DNA of 9,908 bases from Erysipelothrix sp. (lineage in GTDB: Bacteria; Bacillota_I; Bacilli_A; Erysipelotrichales; Erysipelotrichaceae), in NCBI GenBank assembly GCA_030152625.1, contig JASLJD010000108.1, forward strand, positions 1-9,908, given 5' to 3'. This document shows positions 1 to 7,199 of the stretch, one piece after another (the first letter of the stretch is position 1; every line of letters begins with the position of its first letter). A program made the translations under genes and the position numbers. Under the pieces are notes generated by a model, which saw only the letters and a program-made list of their open reading frames with translations, did no database searches and was not told the origin of the DNA.

Positions 1-845
1 ATCGAACCCATGACCACAAGGAAAATTTGAAAGAGAATGATGAAATCAGATGATCCCCAATAAAATCCCATCGTTCGAATCATATCAATGGTCTTGTCGC
101 GATAAATTTTATTCGCTGCTTCAAATTTTTCAAGCGTTAATTGTTCATTGTTGAAAGCTTTAACTACTCGCACACCATCAAGTGACTCTTGAAACATCGC
201 ACTCAAACTGGCTTCGGCTTCATCACTTTCCCTGAATTTGGCTTGCATCTTCTTAAAGAAAATATAAGCATAATAAAAAATAATTGGAAAAGTTAGCATG
301 GATAAAAAACTCAATTTAAGATTAATGCGAAACAAAACAATAAATGCAAGGATTGTGGTTAAAAGAGAGTACAAGAGTTCTCTGATTTGAACCGACAAGA
401 AATTATTAATCAAATCAATATCACTGCTTGCTCTTTGAATCAAATCCCCCGTCCGTACATTATTATGAAATGAAAACGGGAGCTTTTGAATATGATCATA
501 GAGATCTTTTCGTAAAGCTTCGATCGTTGACTCGGCATAAACACCGGCAGCATAGTTTCTCACAAAAAGAAACAGTCCGCTTAAAATCGCCGTAATCGCA
601 ATCCCTGCCCCCATCAACCAAGTATTCTTTCGCAAACCTTCAAGACCTGCAAAAAGATTCACGATATTTAAACCGAAAGAAGTTTTCGGAGCTTGGCCCC
701 CTAAAATCACATCAATCGTAAATTGAAGGATCAAAGGATTAATCAAAACAAATAAACTATAAAAGAATGATGAAATCAAAACAAAAACGAGAAGATAGCG
801 CTTCCCCTTACTATAGCGCTGAATAAAAGCTCTCTCCTTCTGCAT
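1..845 (-). CDS. ABC exporter, N-terminal transmembrane domain (partial)
   Basis: The first 281 residues of a type I ABC exporter subunit; the rest, including the ATPase domain, lies beyond the left window edge. The reading frame is open to base 1. Hydrophobic segments lie near residues 17-48, 76-98, 157-197 (probably two helices) and 265-280. Hallmarks of the ABC_membrane domain are visible: RTGDLIQRASSDID at 131-144, in the loop after TM2, and ESLDGVRVVKAF at 220-231. The ATG at 845 follows AGAGGTGG with about 5 nt spacing; a GTG directly upstream is an alternative. Exporters of this layout often work as heterodimers with a second half-transporter, which would lie off the window to the left. 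The substrate cannot be told from this part. The gene starts about 70 bp past the terminator of the gene before it, so it is probably its own transcription unit. Confidence 0.9.
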   Translation of the reverse strand, partial: MQKERAFIQRYSKGKRYLLVFVLISSFFYSLFVLINPLILQFTIDVILGGQAPKTSFGLNIVNLFAGLEGLRKNTWLMGAGIAITAILSGLFLFVRNYAAGVYAESTIEALRKDLYDHIQKLPFSFHNNVRTGDLIQRASSDIDLINNFLSVQIRELLYSLLTTILAFIVLFRINLKLSFLSMLTFPIIFYYAYIFFKKMQAKFRESDEAEASLSAMFQESLDGVRVVKAFNNEQLTLEKFEAANKIYRDKTIDMIRTMGFYWGSSDFIILFQIFLVVMGS

Positions 846-916
846 CACTACCACCTCTGAATACAAGTTTAGCACATTTCCTTCTGAAGCATAAGAAAGA
901 TATGTGATAAAGAAAA

Positions 917-939
917 AAGGATGGACTTTGTCCATCCTT
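917..939 (-). terminator. Intrinsic terminator after the G5-CAP lipoprotein pair
   Basis: A perfect 10-bp inverted repeat (AAGGATGGAC / GTCCATCCTT) with a 3-nt loop. Read on the minus strand it is followed by a T-rich run (TTTTTTCTTT). It lies about 65 bp after the stop codon at 1006 and ends the transcript of the two lipoprotein genes before the ABC exporter gene begins. Confidence 0.88.
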
Positions 940-1005
940 AGTCTCAATTGAATCAATCGCTATCCTCTTAAGCTAAGTTAAAGATTTTCCCTTTCGATTT
1001 ATCCA

Positions 1006-2166
1006 TTAACCAAATATTTGAACCCAGTAATGCTGATAGTTCTCATCAATATATAAAGCAACTCCTACTCTAGCATGATAAGGATTCAACATGTTTTCAC
1101 GATGACCATCGGAATTTTTCCATCCATTCATGACATCGTGAGGACTCAGGTATCCATGAGCTATGTTTTCACCTGTCAAATACATGTCGCTGTTTAAATC
1201 TTGCAAAACAGAAGAACAATCTTGACCATTGGGACGTGTATGCGAAAAACGGATCGGGAGTTCCTTTGCTCTCACTTTAGCGGCTTCATAAAAGATCGGG
1301 TCCCATGATAAAGCCTCCAAACCTTGTTCTTGACGATAGCTGTTCAAAAGATGAAAAGCTTCTTTACTTAAATCCTCTTGAATACCCGCTGCTCTTCCAC
1401 TACCAATGACAATCACGGCATCAACAGGATAGACTTTCTCAATCACTTTGGTTTCTCTGCCGATTTTCTTTCCATTCACATATTTATCGCGATGCTCCAG
1501 AATTTCATAACCATCTTCACCTTCAAAGACAACTTGGCGCTTGCCCTTGACCATATGGTCGTTGTAATCTTCATCAAACGAAAATGGAAGGATTTTCTTC
1601 TCTTTAATTGTTTTGTACTCTACTTTATCTTTCTTTTTAACGGGATCGCTTCCCTTTTTAGCCTCTGTTTTTTGAGGAGCTTTTTGTTCTTTTTTTACTT
1701 CTTTATGTGTTGCTTGATCTGTTTTCTTTTGTTGATTTGTTTTCTTCGCTTGACTTGTTTTCTTCGCTTGACTTGTTTTCTTCGCTTGGCTTGTTTTCTT
1801 TTGCTCTTTGTCTGTCGGATTATTTTTATTCTCTGTTTCGGATTTTTTAATCTTTTCATCTTTCTCTGAACTTTTTTTCGTCGAAGCATCCTTGCCTAAA
1901 TCCGATGATTTTTTGCTTGGTTTTTCTTTTTTACTTGGCTTTTCTTTATCTTTTGATTCTATTTTATTTTTTTCTTTCTCTTGATCCTTCTTTGTCAGAT
2001 CTTCTTTCTTCGCCTCAGCTTTATCCTCTTCCGCTTCATCAATCGATCGATGAGGGCCCGTCTCTTGCACCTTGTCTATTTTTTCCAGATTAAGTAAATT
2101 CTCTTCTTTTTGCCCGCATGCTGACAGCAAAAGCAATAAAGCTAATAAAATATGTCTTTTCTTCAT
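1006..2166 (-). CDS. G5-CAP domain lipoprotein (first paralogue, 386 aa)
   Basis: A predicted surface lipoprotein. Residues 1-17 form a lipoprotein signal peptide (MKKRH, a run of Leu, then lipobox LSAC with Cys17). The ATG at 2166 is chosen because the signal peptide starts there; a longer open frame to 2232 adds 22 residues that would spoil it and overlap the previous gene. Residues 20-180 are a low-complexity Lys/Glu/Ser/Thr spacer including KKTSQA tandem repeats. Residues about 182-257 match a G5 domain (EGEDGYEILEH, YVNGKKIGRETK, ending in VDAVIVIGSG). Residues about 268-386 are a CAP/SCP (YkwD-like) domain with FSHTRPNG (His309), GENIA (Glu333), GHRENML (His355) and the terminal YWVQIFG. 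G5 domains are common in Gram-positive wall-binding proteins. The function of bacterial CAP domains is poorly defined, so wall binding or remodelling is an inference. It lies 35 bp after its paralogue, probably co-transcribed. Confidence 0.9.
   Translation of the reverse strand: MKKRHILLALLLLLSACGQKEENLLNLEKIDKVQETGPHRSIDEAEEDKAEAKKEDLTKKDQEKEKNKIESKDKEKPSKKEKPSKKSSDLGKDASTKKSSEKDEKIKKSETENKNNPTDKEQKKTSQAKKTSQAKKTSQAKKTNQQKKTDQATHKEVKKEQKAPQKTEAKKGSDPVKKKDKVEYKTIKEKKILPFSFDEDYNDHMVKGKRQVVFEGEDGYEILEHRDKYVNGKKIGRETKVIEKVYPVDAVIVIGSGRAAGIQEDLSKEAFHLLNSYRQEQGLEALSWDPIFYEAAKVRAKELPIRFSHTRPNGQDCSSVLQDLNSDMYLTGENIAHGYLSPHDVMNGWKNSDGHRENMLNPYHARVGVALYIDENYQHYWVQIFG
1722..1793. repeat. 18-bp tandem repeat in the lipoprotein spacer
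   Basis: Three nearly identical 18-bp units (1740-1757, 1758-1775, 1776-1793; one base differs in the third) plus a degenerate copy at 1722-1739. They encode KKTSQA repeats, with KKTNQQ from the degenerate copy, in the Lys-rich spacer. Near identity at synonymous positions points to recent slippage expansion. The unit length is a multiple of 3, so copy-number change would alter spacer length without breaking the frame. Confidence 0.9.
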
Positions 2167-2201
2167 TTTCTCACTCGTTCCTCTTCTACCCAGCAGAAAG
2201 C

Positions 2202-3185
2202 TTAACATTTCTCGGCAATAATTTGCACCCAATAAACAGTTCCATCAAAATCACGATACACGCCCACAGCTGCTGAGTTTGAATAAGCATCGAGCATGTT
2301 GTTATTATGCGAGCCTGATAGAGACCATGCTAGCATAACATCTTCGACGGTCGTATAGATATTTGAAATATTTTCCCCTGAGCCACACACAGTGTAGCCC
2401 ACTTCATCAAATACACTGTCATAATACGTACCATCTGGTCGAAAATGATCATACAAAGTAACAATCTCCTTCGCTCGTATCTTGGCCATTTTCGCAATCT
2501 GATCATCCCAAACAAGAACCTCCAAACCATTCTCTAAACGATAGCGATTCCAATCTTCAAATACAGAATAAGCCAAGGCATGATCCCAAGCACCCTCCAC
2601 AGATGTTCCAACAGCAATAATATGATCGATAGGCGAAAGCTCATCAAGCATCGTGGAGCTCCTAGACACTTTCTTACCATTGACATACTTATCCTTATGT
2701 TCAATGATCTGATAACCTTCTTTTCCCTCTTGCGACACTTGCTCGCTTCCCTTTGATAAAGAGTCCGTCTCAACACGCTTCGTTTTAAAAGCCAAAACTT
2801 TCTTCTCACGGCTCACTTTATACTCAATCTTATCTTTAGACTGAGTCGGAGCAGCTTGCTTTTCAGTGCTTTGCTTCTTTTCAGTGCTTTGCTTCTTTTC
2901 AACACTGGCTTTTTTTTCTGTACTGCCTTGCTTCACTTTCTCTTGGCTGTCCTTTATTTTTTCTTCGCTTTTTTTCTCTTTTTTAGTCTTCTCTATCTTT
3001 TCTTTCTGATCTTTCGCTTCTTTTTCAAGATCCTCATCTTCCCTTACTTTCTGATCGCTTTCGCTTAAAGAAGAAAGCTCCTGTTTTTGAACTGTTTCTG
3101 GATTCTTGTGATCACAAGCCCAAAGAAGCATGAAGCTTAAACCGATCACGAAATAAAAACTCAGTCGACCATCTTTATTTTTCAT
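2202..3185 (-). CDS. G5-CAP domain lipoprotein (second paralogue, 327 aa)
   Basis: A paralogue of the next gene with the same domain order. The signal peptide ends in the lipobox-like LLWAC (Cys24; Trp at -2 is unusual). Residues about 35-118 are a Lys/Glu-rich spacer with EKKQST repeats. Residues 119-195 are a G5 domain (EGKEGYQIIEHKDKYVNGKK, ending HIIAVGTS), and residues 205-325 a CAP domain. The CAP motifs are partly altered: the usual SH is DH (His247), GEN is kept as GSGENIS (Glu271), and the GHR..ML motif of the sister protein is GSHNNNML (His293). Two Cys (267 and the last residue, 327) could form a disulfide. The ATG at 3185 follows a good AAGGAG with about 5 nt spacing. It is first of a two-gene unit. 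Surface location is well supported; biochemical role is unknown. Confidence 0.9.
   Translation of the reverse strand: MKNKDGRLSFYFVIGLSFMLLWACDHKNPETVQKQELSSLSESDQKVREDEDLEKEAKDQKEKIEKTKKEKKSEEKIKDSQEKVKQGSTEKKASVEKKQSTEKKQSTEKQAAPTQSKDKIEYKVSREKKVLAFKTKRVETDSLSKGSEQVSQEGKEGYQIIEHKDKYVNGKKVSRSSTMLDELSPIDHIIAVGTSVEGAWDHALAYSVFEDWNRYRLENGLEVLVWDDQIAKMAKIRAKEIVTLYDHFRPDGTYYDSVFDEVGYTVCGSGENISNIYTTVEDVMLAWSLSGSHNNNMLDAYSNSAAVGVYRDFDGTVYWVQIIAEKC
2860..2913. repeat. 18-bp tandem repeat in the paralogue's spacer
   Basis: Two identical 18-bp units (2860-2877 and 2878-2895) and a diverged third (2896-2913), coding EKKQST-type repeats. The unit length equals that of the sister gene's repeat, but the sequence differs, so the two arrays probably expanded independently. 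Confidence 0.85.
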
Positions 3186-3310
3186 CTTTTCTCCTTATCG
3201 CTCTGACAGGCGAGTGCTTCAAGTATTTCCCTATCGTCGAATTGACTTGATCAATAAATATACTCCGATAACATTGCTGAATTGAGATTCGCTTTCATGT
3301 TAATCCTTAA

Positions 3311-3416
3311 TGTCCAATCCAATGCATAGAGTCTGTTCTCTTTACCACTGATCATTGCAAGCCAGAAACTAAACATGCGCAAAATGACCATGTCTAATCA
3401 TCATTGTACTCCGCAC
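3311..3416 (-). pseudogene. Relic of the man-type PTS EIIA gene (5' part)
   Basis: A decayed copy of the start of the intact EIIA gene at 7577-7200. The start codon has become GTG (3416-3414), the phospho-His loop reads RHGHFA instead of GHGHFA, a stop follows two codons later, and the match resumes in another frame as AMISGKENRLYALDW, against EMISGKQKRLYALDW in the intact protein. Similarity ends near 3311, so at least 90 C-terminal residues are missing. It lies directly after the hydrolase relic, in the same order as the intact operon. Confidence 0.85.
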
Positions 3417-3432
3417 AGACTCCCCACTTTCT

Positions 3433-3594
3433 TTATTTTGCCATCGCAATATTCTGTATTTGCTTGTGTCCCTTGACAAAAAGTTCTTTATCCCATCCGG
3501 ATGGACAAGAGCCTGATTTTTATCAATAAGATCGAAGTCCCCATAAAACATGTATGGTAAAGTTCGCTTAAAAGAGCATACTACGTGAACTGCC
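3433..3594 (-). pseudogene. Relic of the serine hydrolase gene (3' part)
   Basis: A decayed copy of the 3' end of the hydrolase gene at 8613-7594. It preserves LIDKNQAL (intact LIDDDQAL), HPDG, the KELFV region and the final IAMAK plus the TAA stop at 3435-3433. At least one small indel near the HPDG codons shifts the frame. About 90 bp present in the intact gene (around 7740-7829), encoding the segment before and including the HTGFTG catalytic loop, are deleted. No start or upstream catalytic part remains, so it cannot make an active enzyme. Confidence 0.85.
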
Positions 3595-3825
3595 ATAGCG
3601 TAAATAAGTTTGGGAACATGACTAAAGGTTCATTCTGTATAATGTGACTGACAAAAGACACGAAACGAAGATAAACTCATGTTTATTTTATCACAATTAA
3701 TCAATCATATTTATTTAAATTCACTTTCCATTCTTTTAATTAAGTTCTTAACAATCTTTCAAAACGCCATTTTCAACGACATTCTCTTAATAACTATCTT
3801 GAGATCATAGAAAACATTGCTCAAA

Positions 3826-4211
3826 TAAGGACGAATTTGTAGATAAAATAGATTCAGAGTATAAAAACTCAAATATTAGAAAAGAAGATGACAAAAGCGT
3901 GCAGTCTCATTACAGTCTTAGGACAGATTTCTTTTAAACGCACAATCTATTCAGATAAGACGAGAGGTAAATTCTATGCATATTTGGATCGTAAATAAGA
4001 ATTAGCTAAATATGATTGCTATCACCCGACTGTAAAAGCGATGCTTGATGAACTGTAGTCAAATCAAAACTCCATGATTAAGATTGGAGAAATCATAGAC
4101 TCTATCCTTTTACGACTTCAAATACAAGGCAAACAGTGCATAAGTAAACCCCCGGGTGTTAAAAGATGTGAAACGCTAGAAAGCTTATACATCCAGCTTG
4201 CGTTCTTATAG
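3826..4211 (+). pseudogene. Transposase-like relic (UPF0236/ISLre2-like)
   Basis: A broken plus-strand gene. One frame from about 3826 reads VDKIDSEYKNSNIRK and then shifts. The frame from 3888 reads LGQISFKRTIYSDK, then a TAA stop at 3996, then ELAKYDCYHPTVKAM, a TAG stop at 4056, and on to ETLESLYIQ before a TAG at 4209. The order fits UPF0236/ISLre2-type transposases as I remember them: an Asp-rich start with an IRK motif, a GxIxFKRxxY strand, an LD, and a YDRY..VKA-like segment. The frameshift plus two internal stops mean it is dead. No clear terminal inverted repeats or target-site duplication were found. The family assignment is from memory of motifs, not a search. Confidence 0.55.
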
Positions 4212-4485
4212 AGATTCATGAAGAATGGATATCAAGTTCTAGGCAATACCTCAGTTTCTTTAAGGAAACCAAAAAGTGATCAAGAACTGATGCACTAACT
4301 GACTTAGACAAGATTGAGGACTTGACTTAAATACTTTCCACTTTTTCATATTTTATTCACCCTTTAGATGTGTGTAAGGCTTTCTATACTGATGTATCAA
4401 AAAAACATCTGAATTTAGGAAAACATTATTTTAAATTGTATCTAAGTTATTTTCTCTTTAAGATAAGTACAAATTCAAGATAAAA
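4212..4485. other. Gene-free decayed stretch
   Basis: No convincing gene is visible here. On the plus strand a short frame from about 4360 (beginning FIHPLDVCKAFYTD) runs some 40 codons, but it has no start or ribosome binding site and no family I recognise. It may be more of the transposase relic. The part from 3595 to 3825 is likewise without a gene; it holds only a small 6-bp palindrome (ATAAAC-TCAT-GTTTAT) near 3671. Confidence 0.5.
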
Positions 4486-4521
4486 AAGACCTTGTAGCTC
4501 AATCTTAAGCTACAAGGTCTT
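4486..4521 (-). terminator. Intrinsic terminator of the MurNAc operon
   Basis: A perfect 14-bp inverted repeat (AAGACCTTGTAGCT at 4486-4499 with AGCTACAAGGTCTT at 4508-4521) and an 8-nt loop. On the minus strand it runs straight into TTTTTTATC. It begins 12 bp after the murP stop codon, so it is the operon terminator. Confidence 0.93.
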
Positions 4522-4533
4522 GCTTGCTATCTT

Positions 4534-5940
4534 TTAGTCGATAAGTAAATCTTCATCACTCATGAAGAGATTGGTGAAAACAAAGCCACCAATATAAGAA
4601 AGCACAAGGCCAATGAAGAAATGAAGCATACCGCTTGGTGTTGACATCAATGGAATCGCCACAAGACCCGATGGTCCCCAAGCAACCGAGGAAACACCCA
4701 TTGCACGAACATAGGCACCACCGATACCTGAACCCAATCCCGCGGTAATAAATGGTTTACCAAGTGGTAAGGTGACACCATAAATCAATGGCTCACCAAC
4801 ACCGAGAAGACCTGCTGGCAAGGCTCCGGCAATAATTTGCTGGAGGCGTGTATCACCTTGACGTTTTGCCTTACGATAAATCGCAATGGCTGCCCCAACT
4901 TGTCCTGCTCCTGCCATCGCAAGCACTGGGAACAAGGTTACACCACCAAGTTGTTCAAGTTGAATGGCATAAATTGGAATAAGACCGTGGTGTAAACCAA
5001 GTAAGACCATTGGCAAGAATAAAGCTGCCAAGATATAACCTGAGATGACACTCACCACAGCATTGTCTGAATTAATAATCACATTCAAGACAGCGACCAG
5101 TTTATCAGAAACAAAACCGGCAATCGGCATGATACCCAAGGCAAAAATAAGCGATGTGATAAACAGGGTAATAACAGGTGTTAAGATAAGATCTAAGACC
5201 GATGGAACACGCTCTCGAACCCAATTTTCAATTTTCGCTAAAAGCCAAACTCCGGCAATAACCCCAATGATTCCACCCTTACCGGTGGTAAGAATTGAAT
5301 CGAGCGGCTGATCAGCATTGTAAAGACCAAAGTATGTTGAAAGATCAATCAGCGGTCCGGCAATACTCATCGCACCGACCATACCACCTAAGGCTGGTGT
5401 GGCACCAAACTCATGCGCCGCATTGATTCCGGTGTAAATCGCAAAATAACCCATGAAACTGGTACCGATGAGACTGAAGACAACTTGGATTACATACCAA
5501 AAGCCTTCTTCTGCTCCTATCATTTGACCAATTAAACTGGAAAAACCATTGAAAAGACCTGCAGCAATAATCGCTGGAATCATTGGAATAAAGATATTCG
5601 CAATGGTTGCAAGGAAGTCTTTCACGCCACCTTGTTTTTGCTTTGATTTCACCGCTTCTTTATTTTCTTGCCAATCACTTTGGCTTTGACTGCGAAGATC
5701 ATAGCGTTGAACCATTTCATCGGCGACCTTCTTGGCAGTACCAGGCCCGACAACAATTTGAATCGTTTCCTCATCCACAACACCCATGACACCTTCTGTA
5801 GCTTTCAATTCAGGTATTTGTAGTTGAGAACGATCTTTCACTCGTACACGTACTCGCGTCATACAATTTGTGATGGAAGCAATATTATCTTTTCCACCTA
5901 GATATTGCACAATGTTTTGTGCTAAGTCTTGATGACTCAT
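4534..5940 (-). CDS. murP: PTS EIIBC component, MurNAc/MurP type
   Basis: A membrane PTS permease of the glucose superfamily. It would import an amino sugar, probably MurNAc or MurNAc-GlcNAc, and phosphorylate it at C6. Counting from the ATG at 5946, residues 1-80 are the EIIB domain with phospho-acceptor Cys28 in ITNCMTRVR, 81-107 a charged linker, and 108-465 the EIIC domain with about ten hydrophobic segments, including GLHHGLIP (317-324) and GVGEPLIYG (382-390). There is no EIIA domain, as in MurP, so a partner EIIA is required. Start: AAGGGGG lies only 2 nt before the ATG at 5946 but 8 nt before the ATG at 5940, two codons later, which I prefer (468 aa). The substrate is inferred from the mupG-like neighbour; other Glc-family sugars such as sucrose or trehalose are less likely. 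Confidence 0.87.
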   Translation of the reverse strand: MSHQDLAQNIVQYLGGKDNIASITNCMTRVRVRVKDRSQLQIPELKATEGVMGVVDEETIQIVVGPGTAKKVADEMVQRYDLRSQSQSDWQENKEAVKSKQKQGGVKDFLATIANIFIPMIPAIIAAGLFNGFSSLIGQMIGAEEGFWYVIQVVFSLIGTSFMGYFAIYTGINAAHEFGATPALGGMVGAMSIAGPLIDLSTYFGLYNADQPLDSILTTGKGGIIGVIAGVWLLAKIENWVRERVPSVLDLILTPVITLFITSLIFALGIMPIAGFVSDKLVAVLNVIINSDNAVVSVISGYILAALFLPMVLLGLHHGLIPIYAIQLEQLGGVTLFPVLAMAGAGQVGAAIAIYRKAKRQGDTRLQQIIAGALPAGLLGVGEPLIYGVTLPLGKPFITAGLGSGIGGAYVRAMGVSSVAWGPSGLVAIPLMSTPSGMLHFFIGLVLSYIGGFVFTNLFMSDEDLLID

Positions 5941-5975
5941 TTTCATATCCCCCTTTTTTTATTGATCACTGCAAA

Positions 5976-6008
5976 TCAAAAAGCAGCCTCTTTGATGCTG
6001 CTTTTTGA
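5976..6008 (-). terminator. Intra-operon hairpin between mupG and murP
   Basis: A perfect 12-bp inverted repeat (TCAAAAAGCAGC / GCTGCTTTTTGA) with a 9-nt loop. It contains a GC-rich core followed by T5 on either strand. It lies about 110 bp after the mupG stop and 30 bp before the murP start, in the leader of murP. It could be a partial terminator that lowers murP expression, an RNA-processing or stability element, or the terminator half of an antitermination switch. The T-run is inside the stem, so termination strength is uncertain. Confidence 0.7.
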
Positions 6009-6117
6009 ATAATGGTATGCGGCCATGCAAAGTGCTTTTATCTGTCTACACTCTATACAGCATTGCAGCAATCAATCTATCTTTAGTCTAGCAAGTCCTG
6101 TCTGCAATTACAATCCA

Positions 6118-7197
6118 TTACACCTCTTTTTCATAAAAGACAAAGCGAGCACCCGCCTGAATAAAAGGAAGCCAAGCAAAACTTTCCTTAGCAATCTTCC
6201 CAATTAGATTCACCCTCGGATCGGCTTCAAAACTTTCTAAGCAAATCTGAAGCTCTCCAGAATAGCGAAGATAAGCTTCATTGTCCATCGTCACCATGCC
6301 AAATTCTCTTTTGCAATCAGATGCTCTTGCTTCAATCTTGGGACCTTTTTGCGCATAAGAACGCGATGTTTGCGAACGAATGAGTCGACCATTAAAATCC
6401 TCACGATTCACATGCACAGACGATAAAACAATCCGCTTTTCTTCTTCACTCACTCCAGGAAAAAACTCAATCGCTAATGGAATTGCAAGATCTTTTCCTA
6501 AATCCAAGTCCTCTTTTGAAAGCAAAGGTTCAGAAACCATCGCAAGATCAATTTCAGAGCCATAAAGCATTTCTAAATAATTCTGTTTTAAACCTTGCTT
6601 ACGTTGTTTTTCAACCGTGGGCAAGCCTTCAAAAATGGGCCCCCGATGATATTGATCGGAAGGAATAAAAGCCATGATAGGCAAACCCTGAGCTGAAAAG
6701 AACGCATTTTTCGCATGAAACTGCTCCCAAGTAAGTCCACTGTCCTTGCGCGGATAAAAATTATGGCCCATCATCACTTGTTTCAAATTCAAGCCTTTTT
6801 TCTTCAGTTTGAAAAAATCTTTCTTAGAAAGCGTACTGGCGTTTAATTGGATCATCAAGCCCTCTTTATTTTGGGATAAAAGCAGCATTTCCTCCAAAGT
6901 AAAGCCATAATCAATTCGAAGAACATCCACAGCCAAGTCCTTAAAGACGGATAAATCCGTCAACGAACTTGAAAACTCATCTAAAGTTTTGCGATTAATA
7001 TCCGCAATAACTTGGTACTGATATTTTTTCGCGAAACTTAAGACATCCTGTATTGCCTTTCTTCGTTTTTGATAAGAGCCTTTTTCAGGTAAATGAAAAG
7101 ATGTGAAAAGCCAAGTATAGCCGAGCTCACTTGCTTCTTTTAAATAAGCTTTTTCTCTTTCTAAATCATCAAAATAAATGGAAAGTCCTTTTTGCAT
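6118..7197 (-). CDS. mupG: DUF871 / MupG-type 6-phospho-N-acetylmuramidase
   Basis: A cytoplasmic glycosidase of the DUF871 family. MupG of Staphylococcus aureus, in this family, cleaves MurNAc-6P-GlcNAc to MurNAc-6P and GlcNAc after PTS uptake. The protein is 359 aa, usual for the family. A TIM-barrel half (about 1-240) shows LSIYFDD, FTSFH, VIADIN (Asp66), VLRIDYGF (Asp96), MGHNFYPR (143-150) and HRGPIFEGLPT (184-194). A C-terminal domain (about 245-359) shows VTMDNEAYLRYSGELQI, as in DUF871 proteins. The ATG at 7197 is preferred over an in-frame TTG at 7203, because the EIIA stop codon ends 2 nt before the ATG and AAAAGG sits 10 nt upstream. Translation is probably coupled to EIIA. The murP gene beside it supports the MurNAc role. 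Confidence 0.88.
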   Translation of the reverse strand: MQKGLSIYFDDLEREKAYLKEASELGYTWLFTSFHLPEKGSYQKRRKAIQDVLSFAKKYQYQVIADINRKTLDEFSSSLTDLSVFKDLAVDVLRIDYGFTLEEMLLLSQNKEGLMIQLNASTLSKKDFFKLKKKGLNLKQVMMGHNFYPRKDSGLTWEQFHAKNAFFSAQGLPIMAFIPSDQYHRGPIFEGLPTVEKQRKQGLKQNYLEMLYGSEIDLAMVSEPLLSKEDLDLGKDLAIPLAIEFFPGVSEEEKRIVLSSVHVNREDFNGRLIRSQTSRSYAQKGPKIEARASDCKREFGMVTMDNEAYLRYSGELQICLESFEADPRVNLIGKIAKESFAWLPFIQAGARFVFYEKEV

Positions 7198-7199
7198 TG

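Larger units (their letters stand above)
3311..3594. repeat. Degenerate direct repeat of 7470-7865
   Basis: This block aligns in the same orientation with 7470-7865. Landmarks shared by both copies include GTCCAATCCAATGCATAGAG, CTTTATTTTGCCATCGCAAT, AAAAAGTTCTTTATCCC and CTTAAAAGAGC. The copy here lacks roughly 90-110 bp and carries scattered substitutions and small indels. Confidence 0.88.

Noticed and set aside
1378..1869. A 163-codon plus-strand open frame rich in Phe and Leu
   Set aside because: It is the antisense shadow of the Lys/Glu-rich spacer of the G5-CAP lipoprotein; low-complexity A/G-rich coding keeps the opposite strand free of stops. It has no ribosome binding site.
2167..2232. 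Extended N-terminus of the first G5-CAP lipoprotein
   Set aside because: The extra 22 residues would place charged sequence ahead of a clear lipoprotein signal peptide and overlap the previous gene's 3' end.
3186..3310. Promoter for the lipoprotein pair
   Set aside because: Candidate -10 boxes (TATATT, GATAAG) lack a convincing -35 at the right spacing, or overlap the ribosome binding site, so no promoter is called.
3369..3596. A 75-codon minus-strand open frame that could be called a small gene
   Set aside because: It is a chance fusion across the hydrolase and EIIA relics, out of frame with parts of both, and its upstream region has no ribosome binding site.
4141..4160. Near-palindrome around CCCCCGGG
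   Set aside because: It is short, imperfect and isolated in decayed sequence, with no partner or neighbouring signal.
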